The notes under the pieces: generated by a model
The model's input: the letters and a program-made list of their open reading frames with translations, nothing else
Database searches by the model: none
What the model was told of the DNA's origin: nothing
Origin: Candidatus Yanofskyibacteriota bacterium
GTDB taxonomy: Bacteria > Patescibacteriota > Minisyncoccia > 2-02-FULL-40-12 > GWA2-44-9
Assembly (NCBI GenBank): GCA_023245235.1
Contig: JAHFKT010000008.1
Coordinates: 1-33,620 of the forward strand
DNA length: 33,620 nucleotides
Direction of reading: 5' to 3'
Translations under genes and position numbers: made by a program
In this document: positions 8,025 through 15,967 of the stretch, piece by piece
How positions within the stretch are numbered: position 1 is the first letter of the stretch
Layout: each line of letters opens with the position of its first letter

Positions 8025-8075
8025 AGTATAACGTCATCCGGGATATTGACAACGCCGGCCCCAATCTGATATGCT
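8025..8075. promoter_or_regulatory. Divergent murI/nusA promoters with overlapping -35 boxes
   Basis: The nusA promoter (+) is TTGACA 8046-8051, an 18-nt spacer and TATGCT 8070-8075. The murI promoter (-) is TTGTCA (complement of 8047-8052), a 16-nt spacer and TATACT (8025-8030). The two -35 hexamers share five base pairs, so the two polymerases should exclude each other. Confidence 0.75.
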
Positions 8076-8100
8076 GGTCATGTTTGATACTGAATCTTGA

Positions 8101-8123
8101 AAAGGTCCGCGCCGCGGGCCTTT
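8101..8123 (+). promoter_or_regulatory. Terminator-like hairpin in the nusA leader
   Basis: AAAGGTCCGC, a 3-nt loop and GCGGGCCTTT form a 10-bp stem with one G-U pair, about 20 nt after the expected transcription start and followed by the T-rich GTTCTT. A smaller CTAAG/CTTAG hairpin follows. NusA stimulates hairpin-dependent pausing and termination, so autogenous attenuation is plausible but is inference. Confidence 0.5.
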
Positions 8124-8186
8124 GTTCTTAACTAAGGGACTTAGGGCACGCTCGCGTACCGGCCGTGTTCTAAAGCCCTGATAACC

Positions 8187-9449
8187 ATGTTGGATACAAA
8201 ACAGTTCGCGTCGGCCATAAAGCAGATCTCGGAAGAGAAAGGCATTTCCGAGCAGAGCGTCTTTGAAACGATCGAAGCCGCTATCGCCGCCGCTTATAAG
8301 CGCGATTACGGCAAGAAAGGCCAGATCATAAAAGCTAAGATGGACCCCGAGACCGGCAAGCTTGAGATGACCCAGATACATTACGTTGTCGAGGGCGTCG
8401 ACGAAGCAGGCGATATCACCGGACCCCTCCCCGTCAAAGTCGTGGAGGAAAAACCAGACTTTCAGGATCTCGAGGGCATGCGCCGTTCGCGCCGTATGCC
8501 GGGTGAGTCTGCCCCGGAAGAGCCCGGGGAGCTTAAGATAAAATTCAATCCCGAGAAGCACGTGCTCCTGAAGGAGGCCAGAGAAAAAAGTAAACACGTT
8601 AAGGTGGGGGACGAGGTCATAACAAAACTTGAGCCGAAGACCGATTTCGGCCGCATCGCCGCCCAGACAGCCAAGCAGGTCATTATCCAAAGACTCAGAG
8701 AAGCGGAGCGGGGTGCGATATTCTCAGAATTCAAGGGCCGCGAAGGAGAGATCATCAGCGGCGTGGTTCAGCGCCGGGAGGGAACGCTTGTCTTTGTGGA
8801 CCTGGGAAAGACCAACGGACTTCTGACCCCTGCTGAGCAGATGTTCACCGACAACTACCGACTCAGCCAGCGTTATCGGTTCATGATAGTAAAAGTTGAG
8901 GAGACCTCCCGGGGTCCGGTAGTTCTGCTTTCCCGGGCTCACCCCAAATTAGTGCTTGGCCTGTTCCGTGTTGAAGTTCCGGAGATCGACTCCGGTAGCG
9001 TCGAAGTGAGAGCTATCGCCCGTGAGGCAGGCTCACGCACCAAGATCGCGGTAGCATCAAAAGAAGAGGGCATTGACCCGATCGGTTCCTTGGTCGGCCA
9101 AAAGGGCGTCCGCGTCCAGACGGTTATTAATGAACTCTCAGGCGAGAAGATAGACATTATTCTTTGGAGCGATACGCCGAAAGACTTTATTGCCAACGCA
9201 TTTTCACCGGCCAAGGTCCTTAACGTGAAGATACTCGATGATAAGCGCAAACACGCTCTCGTGGAGGTGTCGGATGACCAGTTCTCGTTAGCCATCGGCA
9301 AGAAGGGTCAGAACGTCCGTTTGGCAGCCAAGCTGACAGGCTGGAAAATAGACGTCAGGTCTCCGAAAGAAAACCTCGCCTTTGATGAAACTAAGGCGGC
9401 AGAAGAGAAAGCAGCCGAGATTCAGAAGGAAGAACCTGCCGCGGAATAA
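8187..9449 (+). CDS. nusA: Transcription termination/antitermination factor NusA
   Basis: RNA polymerase-binding elongation factor. The 420-residue product has an N-terminal polymerase-binding domain (SVFETIEAAIAAAYKRDYG). An S1 domain follows (about 185-255, GEIISGVVQRREGTLVFVDLG), then tandem KH domains (IGSLVGQKGVRVQTVINEL and SLAIGKKGQNVRLAAKLTGWKIDV). The C-terminus ends in a short Ala/Glu tail with no acidic repeats. The rimP gene that often precedes nusA is absent; instead there is a ~105-nt structured leader. No Shine-Dalgarno is seen before ATG 8187. Trigger factor follows after 1 nt. Confidence 0.96.
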   Translation: MLDTKQFASAIKQISEEKGISEQSVFETIEAAIAAAYKRDYGKKGQIIKAKMDPETGKLEMTQIHYVVEGVDEAGDITGPLPVKVVEEKPDFQDLEGMRRSRRMPGESAPEEPGELKIKFNPEKHVLLKEAREKSKHVKVGDEVITKLEPKTDFGRIAAQTAKQVIIQRLREAERGAIFSEFKGREGEIISGVVQRREGTLVFVDLGKTNGLLTPAEQMFTDNYRLSQRYRFMIVKVEETSRGPVVLLSRAHPKLVLGLFRVEVPEIDSGSVEVRAIAREAGSRTKIAVASKEEGIDPIGSLVGQKGVRVQTVINELSGEKIDIILWSDTPKDFIANAFSPAKVLNVKILDDKRKHALVEVSDDQFSLAIGKKGQNVRLAAKLTGWKIDVRSPKENLAFDETKAAEEKAAEIQKEEPAAE

Positions 9450-9450
9450 C

Positions 9451-10731
9451 ATGACATTCACCACAAAAAAAACAGATCAGAACGGGATCGAGTTGACTAT
9501 CGAGCTCGGCAAAGAAGATCTGGGGCATTACATTAAAGAAACTGAGCAGGCGCTCGGAAAGAGCCTCGAAGTTCCCGGATTCAGAAAAGGTAAAGTTCCG
9601 AACGATGTCATCAAGAAACAGCTTGGTGATTCCAAAATCCTTGAGGCCGCTCTCCAGACCGCGATGCAAAGAAGTCTGGCCCGCGTTATCCAGGAGCAGG
9701 GCCTCGATGTACTGGAAGCATCGGATCTGAAGATCAAAGATAACTCCGCTGAACGGCTGATATATACCGTGGCCTTGCGACTATTCCCGGCAGTGACCAT
9801 GCCTCCGCTCGAGACGATAAAAGTCCAACGACGGCCCGTTACGGTGGAAACAAAGGAGATAGACCAAACTCTTGAGACACTGAAGGCGTCCCGGGCGATC
9901 CTTACCGATAAAGATGGGGCCGCCGAGCAGGGCGACCGTGTCGAAGTTGATTTTGAGGTCAGCGAGGACGGCAAACTTATTGATGGGGGATCGAGCAAGA
10001 ATCACCCGGTAGTCATCGGTAATAAGAATTTTATCCCGGGCTTTGAAGAGGAGTTGATCGGACTCAGAAAGGGTGAGCATAAAGATTTTTCATTGACCGC
10101 GCCTAGGGATTTTGCCAATAAAGAGATCGCGGGCAAAAAACTCGACTTCAAGGTGACAATTCAGGAAGTGAAAAAAGTTACCATGCCGGAGTTGACGGAC
10201 GATTTCGCCAGAAGCATCGGTAAGTTCGATAATATTGACCAGCTGATCCTTAATTTAAAGGACGGTCTGGCTGAAGAAAAAAAAGATAAAGAACGGCAGC
10301 GTCTGCGGCTGGAGATCATAAACAAGATCATTGAAGGATCCCGCTGTGATGCGCCGGCCGTAATGATTACCGAGCAGCTTGATTCTATGATCGAGAATTT
10401 TGACCAGGACCTTCACCGTCACGATATGGAGCTCGGCCTGTATCTGTCAAAGCTCGGAAAGACCCAGGACGATCTCCGGAAAGAATGGCAAAAAGAAGCC
10501 GAGCGTCATGTTAAAATGGCCCTGATTCTTCATGCCGTCGCCCGTGAACGGGAGATCTCCGTTGAGCCGGAAGAAGTCACTCAGGCCCTGGAAGCACTGG
10601 TGCAATCGACCATGATCAGGGAGGGGGGCCAGAACCTGGATTTTGATATGGAGCGTATGCGCGCAAGCATCCGGTCACGTCTTCTGAACGAGAGGACGCT
10701 CGAGTTTCTCGAGCGGACCTGCGCGGTATAA
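9451..10731 (+). CDS. tig: Trigger factor
   Basis: Ribosome-associated chaperone with peptidyl-prolyl isomerase activity. The track ORF starts inside nusA at 9382; the true start is ATG 9451, one base after the nusA stop, giving 426 residues. The N-terminal ribosome-docking signature VPGFRKGKVP is present. The FKBP-type PPIase domain is recognisable (GDRVEVDFEVSEDG, NKNFIPGFEEELIGL, GKKLDFKVTIQEVK). A helical C-terminal chaperone domain follows, starting around SIGKFDNIDQL. The close spacing indicates co-transcription and probably translational coupling with nusA. Confidence 0.96.
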   Translation: MTFTTKKTDQNGIELTIELGKEDLGHYIKETEQALGKSLEVPGFRKGKVPNDVIKKQLGDSKILEAALQTAMQRSLARVIQEQGLDVLEASDLKIKDNSAERLIYTVALRLFPAVTMPPLETIKVQRRPVTVETKEIDQTLETLKASRAILTDKDGAAEQGDRVEVDFEVSEDGKLIDGGSSKNHPVVIGNKNFIPGFEEELIGLRKGEHKDFSLTAPRDFANKEIAGKKLDFKVTIQEVKKVTMPELTDDFARSIGKFDNIDQLILNLKDGLAEEKKDKERQRLRLEIINKIIEGSRCDAPAVMITEQLDSMIENFDQDLHRHDMELGLYLSKLGKTQDDLRKEWQKEAERHVKMALILHAVAREREISVEPEEVTQALEALVQSTMIREGGQNLDFDMERMRASIRSRLLNERTLEFLERTCAV

Positions 10732-10770
10732 AAACAAAAGGCCCCGGCTTGCGCCGGGGCCTTTTGTTTT
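10731..10770 (+). terminator. Terminator of nusA-tig
   Basis: The GGCCCCGGC/GCCGGGGCC stem with a TTGC loop is flanked by AAAACAAAA and TTTTGTTTT. It begins at the tig stop codon. Confidence 0.93.
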
Positions 10771-10905
10771 GGTACCAGGTACTCGTACCGCTTGTAGCCG
10801 GACCCATTTGTATATAAAATGGATATAAGAGTATCTCTTCGGGAAGGAAGGAATACCTGTGACTACAAAGATACGAAGCACCCAGTAACTAGATAGTATC
10901 TATTA

Positions 10906-10911
10906 TATACT
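10906..10911 (+). promoter_or_regulatory. Possible -10 box of the DoxX-like gene
   Basis: TATACT lies 20 nt ahead of ATG 10932 in an AT-rich stretch that also holds the TAGATAGTATCTA palindrome (10890-10902). No convincing -35 box is seen. Confidence 0.35.
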
Positions 10912-10931
10912 AACTTTTAATTATTGTCAAG

Positions 10932-11309
10932 ATGTGGCAATCGGTCAAACTTTCACACACTATTCTTCGGATTTCCCTTGCCATTGTATTCTTATGGTTC
11001 GGTATCGATAAGTTCTTTCATCCGGACTATTGGCTGAATGCTTGGATTCCCGCCTCGGTTGTGCAGGTAGCCGGACTATTTCATATAACCGCGTATTCGC
11101 TGGTATACGCCCTCGCTGTCTTTGAAGTCGTGGTCGGCGTCAGTTTTGTCACCAATATGTACATCGCGGTGTTCGGGTCATTGGCATTCTTATTTTTAGC
11201 CGTCATTCCGTTATTCCAGGGATTGAACGAGGTATTAGTGCGGGATATCGGCCTCATGGGAGGATTACTGGCTCTGGTCTTCTGGCCGGGCGGTCAGCGG
11301 AAGTATTGA
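10932..11309 (+). CDS. DoxX-like small integral membrane protein
   Basis: A 125-residue protein with four predicted membrane helices (about residues 10-25, 45-65, 68-90 and 100-117). The first helix carries RISLAIVFLWFGIDKFFHP, which resembles the DoxX/MauE-type fold, where an Arg-Xn-Gly-Xn-Lys pattern opens the protein. DoxX-like proteins are linked to redox and thiol metabolism in some bacteria. Here there is no partner to confirm that, although the next gene on the same strand is a cysteine desulfurase with its own promoter. The function is left open. Confidence 0.72.
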   Translation: MWQSVKLSHTILRISLAIVFLWFGIDKFFHPDYWLNAWIPASVVQVAGLFHITAYSLVYALAVFEVVVGVSFVTNMYIAVFGSLAFLFLAVIPLFQGLNEVLVRDIGLMGGLLALVFWPGGQRKY

Positions 11310-11341
11310 TGGTTTTTATAGAATGATCTCCGGATATATGG

Positions 11342-11374
11342 TATAGTACTTTGGCCAGCGAGAACTGGCTTTTT
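11342..11374 (+). promoter_or_regulatory. Extended -10 and 5' hairpin of the cysteine desulfurase gene
   Basis: TGG-TATAGT (-10 at 11342-11347) would place the transcript start at about 11354. That is exactly where a GCCAG-cgagaa-CTGGC hairpin followed by T5 begins. The U-run ends 2 nt before ATG 11377. The hairpin is too close to the start of transcription for ordinary termination. It could occlude the ribosome or stabilise the 5' end. Confidence 0.5.
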
Positions 11375-11376
11375 AG

Positions 11377-12546
11377 ATGAAAAAAATTTACCTGGACAAT
11401 GCGGCCGCTACACCGATCGATCCCCGTGTCGTTCGGGCAATGGCCGAGGCCGCTGCATATTTCGGAAATCCGTCCTCGTTTAACGATGCCGGCCGGACCG
11501 CCCGGGGGGAGCTTGAAAAAGCCCGGCATATCATCGCCGGCTTTCTGGGCGCGCGACCGGACGAGATCGTCTTTACAGATTCCGGTTCGGAGGCCAACAA
11601 TCTGGCTATCTTGGGAACAATGACCCGGTTCGGTTCCGGCCGTATCGTAACTACGCCCATCGAACACCCCTCGGTTCTTGGACCACTCAGAAAACTCCCG
11701 AAGCTAAAAATAGGATATCTGAAAGTAGACTCCTCTGGCCGTATTGATGTTTCGGGTCTGGAAAAGACGCTGACCCCCGGCTGCCGTATGATTTCGGTGA
11801 TGTATGCTAATAATGAGATCGGCACTATCGAACCCATCCGGAAGATCGGGAGGATGATAGGGCAGTATAGGAATAAAAAAAGTAGCGACAGACCCCTGTT
11901 CCATGTTGATGCCTGCCAGGCGGCCGGATATCTTGACATGAATGTTCAACGCCTCGGCGCCGACCTCCTGACATTTAACGGGTCCAAGATCTACGGCCCG
12001 CACGGCATTGGAGCGCTGTATATACGTCGGGGTACTCCTATTCAGCCGCTCATTATCGGCGGAGGTCAGGAGCATGGCTTGAGGGCGGGTACCGAGAATC
12101 TCCAGGCCATCATCGGGTTCGCAAAAGCCGTTACGCTGATCGGCAAGAACGATACAAAGACCATCGCACTCATCAGAGATTATGCGATAGCTCAGCTGCA
12201 AAAGAAGCTGCCGGGCATTATCCTGAACGGTCCGATAGGGGACGAGCGTCTCGCGAATAATATCAATATCTGCATTCCGGGTCTTGAGAGCGAGGCCATA
12301 CTCTTGGAACTTGATAAGTACGGCATTTCAGCCGGCAGCGGTTCGGCCTGTACGGCACATTCAGTTGAGCCGTCTCATGTATTGAAGGCGATAGGCGTAC
12401 CGGCAAAATACATCAACGGAGCCCTAAGATTCTCTCTCGGCCGGGACACAACAAAAGCCGATATGGATCGGCTTGTTGGGGCGCTGGAGAGAGTATTCAA
12501 GGACCTGCGACGCAGGTACCAGAACAAGACTACAAAGGCTTCTTGA
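11377..12546 (+). CDS. Cysteine desulfurase (IscS/NifS family)
   Basis: PLP enzyme that removes sulfur from L-cysteine as an enzyme persulfide, for Fe-S clusters or tRNA thiolation. The product is 389 residues. It shows YLDNAAATP at the N-terminus, FTDSGSEANNLAI, the cofactor region HVDACQAAG and the Schiff-base lysine in FNGSKIYGPHGIGALY. The usual His before this Lys is Ser. The mobile catalytic cysteine is in SGSACTAHS. An intact RAGTENLQ loop is also present. No iscU, iscA or mnmA is adjacent, so the sulfur acceptor is unknown; supply for tRNA thiolation is a reasonable guess for a reduced genome. Its 3' end overlaps the convergent gene by 17 nt. Confidence 0.93.
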   Translation: MKKIYLDNAAATPIDPRVVRAMAEAAAYFGNPSSFNDAGRTARGELEKARHIIAGFLGARPDEIVFTDSGSEANNLAILGTMTRFGSGRIVTTPIEHPSVLGPLRKLPKLKIGYLKVDSSGRIDVSGLEKTLTPGCRMISVMYANNEIGTIEPIRKIGRMIGQYRNKKSSDRPLFHVDACQAAGYLDMNVQRLGADLLTFNGSKIYGPHGIGALYIRRGTPIQPLIIGGGQEHGLRAGTENLQAIIGFAKAVTLIGKNDTKTIALIRDYAIAQLQKKLPGIILNGPIGDERLANNINICIPGLESEAILLELDKYGISAGSGSACTAHSVEPSHVLKAIGVPAKYINGALRFSLGRDTTKADMDRLVGALERVFKDLRRRYQNKTTKAS

Positions 12547-12952
12547 GCAGTGCTTTCAGGAGATCCCGCTCCTCCGGACTCAAACGTTCCCTGAATTCTT
12601 TTTCGTATTCGCGGGCGGCACCGTGGGCGGTATTTTCCAGACCCGCCTTCTTGAACTGGATCTCGACTAATTCATGGAGCAAGAGGAGACGCTTTAAATT
12701 AGCCGGCAGGTCTTCCCAAATAAAAATTCGCCAGAGTCCGCGCTCGGGTGGGAAGAACTCGGCCGGTTGGCCGTTCGACGTCCCGTCTTCATTGCTGTTT
12801 GGAACGTTAATGAACTCATAGATCTCTCCGTTCAGTTCGAATGTCGCGTTGGATGCAAAAGAGGAACCGGCCTCTATTGTCGAGATAGCTTCTTTTATAG
12901 CCCGCAATCCCTCTGGAGTTATGCGCGGCGGTCGGGGAGGTTTTTCAGCCAT
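12530..12952 (-). CDS. Conserved-looking protein with HELVE motif, function unknown
   Basis: A 140-residue soluble protein. The middle carries LLLLHELVEIQFKKAGLEN, followed by TAHGAAREYEKEF. His-Glu followed by Glu and a later His, in amphipathic helices, resembles the metal-binding helix of zincin-like peptidases. However, the canonical HExxH is not present (HELVE has Glu in the last position), so catalytic activity is only a possibility. The N-terminus is proline-rich. ATG 12952 lies 3 nt after the stop of the DUF155 gene, so it is the distal gene of that operon. Confidence 0.75.
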   Translation of the reverse strand: MAEKPPRPPRITPEGLRAIKEAISTIEAGSSFASNATFELNGEIYEFINVPNSNEDGTSNGQPAEFFPPERGLWRIFIWEDLPANLKRLLLLHELVEIQFKKAGLENTAHGAAREYEKEFRERLSPEERDLLKALLKKPL

Positions 12953-12955
12953 GGT

Positions 12956-13792
12956 TTATCTGAACATATACGTTAGCATGGTAACTATGGAATCAAAGGG
13001 TACAATAAGTAATATCTCGATCACGATGAGTACGATGACTATCCATTCAAGAAAGGTACTCCTCTTTTCGGCGAGAAAATTAATGAGCATCTGCGACGTA
13101 TCTGACAGGTAATTTATCTTCTTGTCGAGGACATCGAACCTGACCTTGATGTCATACTCCGAATCCATCCGGACATAGAGGGTCTCAAGCTCCGGCGACT
13201 CCCAGACCTCCTCGGGCTTATCGAAAAGGGCCAGATGGACCACTGCTGTTTGTTTTACCGATAAGACCCGGCCGATCTGTTTCAGAAGTTCTTTCTCGGA
13301 GAGGAGAGCCCGACCGCTTAACTTGAGATTCTCAACGATCGTCCCGACCTCACCTAAGCTTGCTTCGATCTCGCCCTCGTAGCGTTCGAGAGCCACTGAT
13401 TGAGACAGGACATACGAAATGATCTTTATCTTTTCCACGTCCAACTGAGTCGAGTACACTTTCTCAAAGGTTACCTTCTCAACAGTTCCGCCGACAAAGA
13501 CCTTCGTATCCTCATCATAGGGATATTCGGCCCGCTTGTTCTTTACGAACGACTGCACTTCACGTAAAAATTGGGCGCGCAGCCGTTCAGTCACATTCCA
13601 GAATGTCACCGAACCAAATTTGGTCAGAACGGCGTACTGATCCTTGAGGAGTTTTATCACCAGGGGACTGTCCCGGTTCAAAAATGAATACTGCTTCAAT
13701 CCCTCCTGAACTCGCTTCAGGTCGATAAAATCACCCACATAGAGGGCTTCCACATGGTATTTCTGATAGTTTTGAGGCGTTTTCTGGGCCAT
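12956..13792 (-). CDS. DUF155 / RMND1-Sif2-like family protein
   Basis: A 278-residue protein. It has the family landmarks: LTKFGSVTFWNV (about residues 53-64), a YVLSQSVALERYE segment near 145-157, and a C-terminal KKINYLSDTSQMLINFLAEKRSTFLEWIVIVLIVIEILL that ends in one or two membrane helices. Eukaryotic relatives (RMND1, Rmd1) are membrane-anchored mitochondrial or microtubule-linked proteins; the bacterial role is unknown. The bulk should face the cytoplasm, anchored by the C-terminus. An extended -10 (TGGTATGGT) ends 8 nt before the ATG. It is paired with the HELVE-motif gene and lies next to a second C-terminally anchored protein. Confidence 0.82.
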   Translation of the reverse strand: MAQKTPQNYQKYHVEALYVGDFIDLKRVQEGLKQYSFLNRDSPLVIKLLKDQYAVLTKFGSVTFWNVTERLRAQFLREVQSFVKNKRAEYPYDEDTKVFVGGTVEKVTFEKVYSTQLDVEKIKIISYVLSQSVALERYEGEIEASLGEVGTIVENLKLSGRALLSEKELLKQIGRVLSVKQTAVVHLALFDKPEEVWESPELETLYVRMDSEYDIKVRFDVLDKKINYLSDTSQMLINFLAEKRSTFLEWIVIVLIVIEILLIVPFDSIVTMLTYMFR

Positions 13793-13800
13793 ATACTACA

Positions 13801-13806
13801 ACCATA
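13801..13806 (-). promoter_or_regulatory. -10 box of the DUF155 gene
   Basis: On the minus strand TGG-TATGGT ends 8 nt before ATG 13792, with a weak TTGAGC 18 nt further upstream. The mRNA should begin 1-2 nt before the start codon. Confidence 0.45.
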
Positions 13807-13864
13807 CCACAGCTGAGTTTATTGGCTCAAATAAAGAATCGCTCCCCGGTTTCTTGCCTGCTGC

Positions 13865-15046
13865 CTATATATCCTTAGCCCGGTCGGTAAATTTTAGTGT
13901 GTATTTTTTGTTTCTGTAAAGAGCGGAGATAGAGAAGTTGATCAGCCACGTAATCGCTATTATGACTATGAAATATATGGCACCCAGGGCAGTAAATGTC
14001 GGCAACTCACTTTTAGAGAAGTAGCCCATTATGCCGGAGACTACGCCGATGCTGGTGATCACCTGCAACGATTGTATGCCCCTGCTGGTACCCTGATTCT
14101 TGATCTCTATGATGTTTTGTATGGCCGATGATAGATAGTCCGTGGTCATCTTCCAGATCTCTTTTATATAATCCAGCGTATCTGTTAAAACCTCGAATTT
14201 GAACTCGAACAGTTTTCTGAGATGCTCTTCGATGTTGGAACCTTTTGCGATGGAAGAGCGGGTGCGGATATAAGAACCCATCTGATTGATCCTATTACTG
14301 ATCAGGCTTATCGTTTTCTGATAGCTGTCCAATTTGGCCCGGATCGGTTCGATCTCGTTACCCCGCAGTGATCGTCTTTCTTTAATGTCTGAGATCTCTT
14401 CCCAGAGATTTCTGTGGATGTTCAGGTACTTCTCCAGCTGGTCCTTGAACTCCCTGAAGAATATCTGCATTTCGACCAATCCCGCGACTGCGCCTTCTGA
14501 CTTAGGGGAGGAGACTATAAAGATATACCCCGGCGTCTTGTGGACGATAATATCCTCAGACGAGATGGTGCTGTAGATATCACCGAATTCATCCCGGGAG
14601 GGTCGGAAGGCTTTCGGGTCGGCCTGGACCACACTTACGACGATCGGATGAACCGTCTTAATGTTCGCCAAAACTTTAGGCGTCGGCGCTCCGAGGGAGA
14701 AAATGTAAGAGGTCGCAGGATTTAATACCTCATTGAAATAGGCCTCAAGGAGCCCCTTCGCCTTCTTTATAGCGTCCAGGGCGTCCATCTCGATCTCAAG
14801 AATGTACAGACCGTCCTCGTAGTATCTCACTTCGACCCCGTTCTTACTTTTTGCTTTTACAAACTCAAAGTACCCTGCTTCTCTGCTGACCGATTCGAAG
14901 GCGAACTTTTTATGAAATTCTGAGAGCTTCTCTTTCGAGAGTTCGAGGCTTGACTTAGCAAGGGCAAAAAGGTCATAGATCTCGCTTAGGTGAAGCGTTG
15001 TTCTTTGATACCAGCCGCCATACGTAACTCTAAATTTTTGTTCCAC
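13865..15046 (-). CDS. Large cytosolic domain with two C-terminal membrane helices (CorA-shaped), unknown
   Basis: A 393-residue protein with a GTG start. Residues 1-200 are a mixed alpha/beta domain. About 215-315 is helical and coiled-coil-like (LEKYLNIHRNLWEEISDIKERR). Two membrane helices follow near 325-345 and 348-370, with a short basic tail. This topology and the GIMGYFSKSEL loop between the helices recall CorA-type transporters, but the GMN signature is absent, so ion transport is not claimed. The start is supported by TATAAT exactly 6 nt before the GTG. A GGAGG directly abutting the GTG is too close to act as a normal Shine-Dalgarno. Confidence 0.7.
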   Translation of the reverse strand: MEQKFRVTYGGWYQRTTLHLSEIYDLFALAKSSLELSKEKLSEFHKKFAFESVSREAGYFEFVKAKSKNGVEVRYYEDGLYILEIEMDALDAIKKAKGLLEAYFNEVLNPATSYIFSLGAPTPKVLANIKTVHPIVVSVVQADPKAFRPSRDEFGDIYSTISSEDIIVHKTPGYIFIVSSPKSEGAVAGLVEMQIFFREFKDQLEKYLNIHRNLWEEISDIKERRSLRGNEIEPIRAKLDSYQKTISLISNRINQMGSYIRTRSSIAKGSNIEEHLRKLFEFKFEVLTDTLDYIKEIWKMTTDYLSSAIQNIIEIKNQGTSRGIQSLQVITSIGVVSGIMGYFSKSELPTFTALGAIYFIVIIAITWLINFSISALYRNKKYTLKFTDRAKDI

Positions 15047-15052
15047 CTCCGA

Positions 15053-15081
15053 ATTATATGATTAACGGACCCCGCAGTCCA
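15053..15081 (-). promoter_or_regulatory. Leaderless promoter of the CorA-shaped gene
   Basis: On the minus strand TGGACT (15076-15081), a 17-nt spacer and TATAAT (15053-15058) are followed by exactly 6 nt and GTG 15046. The upstream DNA holds CGGACCCCGCA twice (15066-15076 and 15083-15093). Confidence 0.65.
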
Positions 15082-15097
15082 CCGGACCCCGCAAAAC

Positions 15098-15125
15098 AGA
15101 AACCCAGTCAAAGGACTGGATTTCT
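15098..15125 (-). terminator. Terminator of the tRNA-Arg/tRNA-Lys unit
   Basis: The CCAGTC/GACTGG stem with an AAAG loop is extended by AGAAA/TTTCT around a mismatch. On the minus strand it is followed by TTTCTGTTTT. It lies just downstream of tRNA-Lys. Confidence 0.7.
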
Positions 15126-15133
15126 GAACATTG

Positions 15134-15206
15134 TGCGCCCGGTAGGATTCGAACCTACGACAATCTCCTTAAGAGGGAGCTGCTCTACCAACTGAGCTAC
15201 GGGCGC
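15134..15206 (-). tRNA. tRNA-Lys(CUU)
   Basis: A 73-nt cloverleaf with acceptor GCGCCCG/CGGGCGC, D-arm GCTC/GAGC, anticodon loop CTCTTAA and T-loop TTCGAAT. The anticodon is CTT. The top pair of the anticodon stem is a G-A mismatch. CCA is not encoded. It is read on the minus strand after tRNA-Arg. Confidence 0.95.
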
Positions 15207-15222
15207 ATATATTTGCTGACGG

Positions 15223-15294
15223 TGCGCCCGGAGGGAATCGAACCCCCACCAACAGCTTCGAAGGCTGCTGCTCTATCCGTTGAGCTACGGGCGC
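15223..15294 (-). tRNA. tRNA-Arg(UCG)
   Basis: A 72-nt cloverleaf with the same acceptor stem as the neighbouring tRNA-Lys. The anticodon loop is CTTCGAA (anticodon TCG) and the T-arm is GGGGG-TTCGATT-CCCTC. CCA is not encoded. It is the promoter-proximal gene of the pair. Confidence 0.95.
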
Positions 15295-15316
15295 GAACGA
15301 GTTTTCAAATACGGCT

Positions 15317-15345
15317 ATTTTACCAGGAAATTGACCCTTTAGCAA
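15317..15345 (-). promoter_or_regulatory. Promoter of tRNA-Arg/tRNA-Lys
   Basis: On the minus strand TTGCTA (15340-15345), a 17-nt spacer and TGG-TAAAAT (-10 at 15317-15322) would start transcription about 16 nt before tRNA-Arg. The -35 abuts the terminator of the upstream gene. Confidence 0.65.
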
Positions 15346-15380
15346 TCAAAAACTCCGCGAACCGTTCGCGGAGTTTTTGA
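15346..15380 (-). terminator. Terminator of the 3D-domain gene
   Basis: A perfect 16-bp stem, TCAAAAACTCCGCGAA with a 3-nt loop, and flanking A/T runs begins 2 nt after the stop of the 3D-domain gene. Confidence 0.92.
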
Positions 15381-15382
15381 TG

Positions 15383-15967
15383 TCAGGAGACGATCTCGAT
15401 CCTGACGATTCTGCGGCCAAGGTTCATGGCTGAAGCGTAATCGGGAAGCAGGACGTCGATATTATTACAATAGCGCTTATTCATGCGGTCCTCAACAAAG
15501 AAGATAGTATCGCCGTAGAGACTGGGAATCTTAATAGCCGTATGGAGGGGGATTATATTATTACCATGACTGTCGCAGATATTAGCGGCGACAATATTTA
15601 AGTCGGTAGTACATATATTCAGTCCACTGGCGGCTCTGCAGGGCGAAGCATCTGTCTGTCCGCGAACGGCATTGTAACCGGATGCACTGACTACGTATGT
15701 CTTCGGGGGAACCTTCGATTTAGCCGTGCTTGCGGCGGGGTTGGTCACAGAGGTTACCGTACTCGCCTGAATAGCCGGATTATTAGTGTCTATCGTGAGT
15801 CCCTGGATGGTTCGGAAAATGCCCTCACCCAAAAATAGACTCGAGGAACCGTTATCTGTGTTACTGCCGGCTTGTGCGCTCGACTGGAACCAGCCGGCGT
15901 TAGCTTTAGCCGCAGTTGCTACGTTAAACATGACGAGTAAAAGAGCGATACCGGTGACCTTTTTCAT
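15383..15967 (-). CDS. Secreted 3D-domain protein
   Basis: A 194-residue exported protein. The preferred start is ATG 15967 (MKKVTGIALLLVMFNVATAAKANA), which gives a clean Sec signal peptide with an AxA-type cleavage site. A second ATG at 15976 is possible. The track start at 15997 is a TTG inside the structured leader. After a Ser/Thr/Asn-rich linker, the C-terminal ~95 residues form the 3D (RlpA/MltA-like double-psi barrel) domain. This has TDLNIVAAN, VEDRMN and IDVLLPDYASAMNLGRR, matching the three-aspartate pattern of cell-wall lytic proteins. It probably acts on peptidoglycan. Three cysteines in the domain suggest a disulfide. Confidence 0.85.
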   Translation of the reverse strand: MKKVTGIALLLVMFNVATAAKANAGWFQSSAQAGSNTDNGSSSLFLGEGIFRTIQGLTIDTNNPAIQASTVTSVTNPAASTAKSKVPPKTYVVSASGYNAVRGQTDASPCRAASGLNICTTDLNIVAANICDSHGNNIIPLHTAIKIPSLYGDTIFFVEDRMNKRYCNNIDVLLPDYASAMNLGRRIVRIEIVS

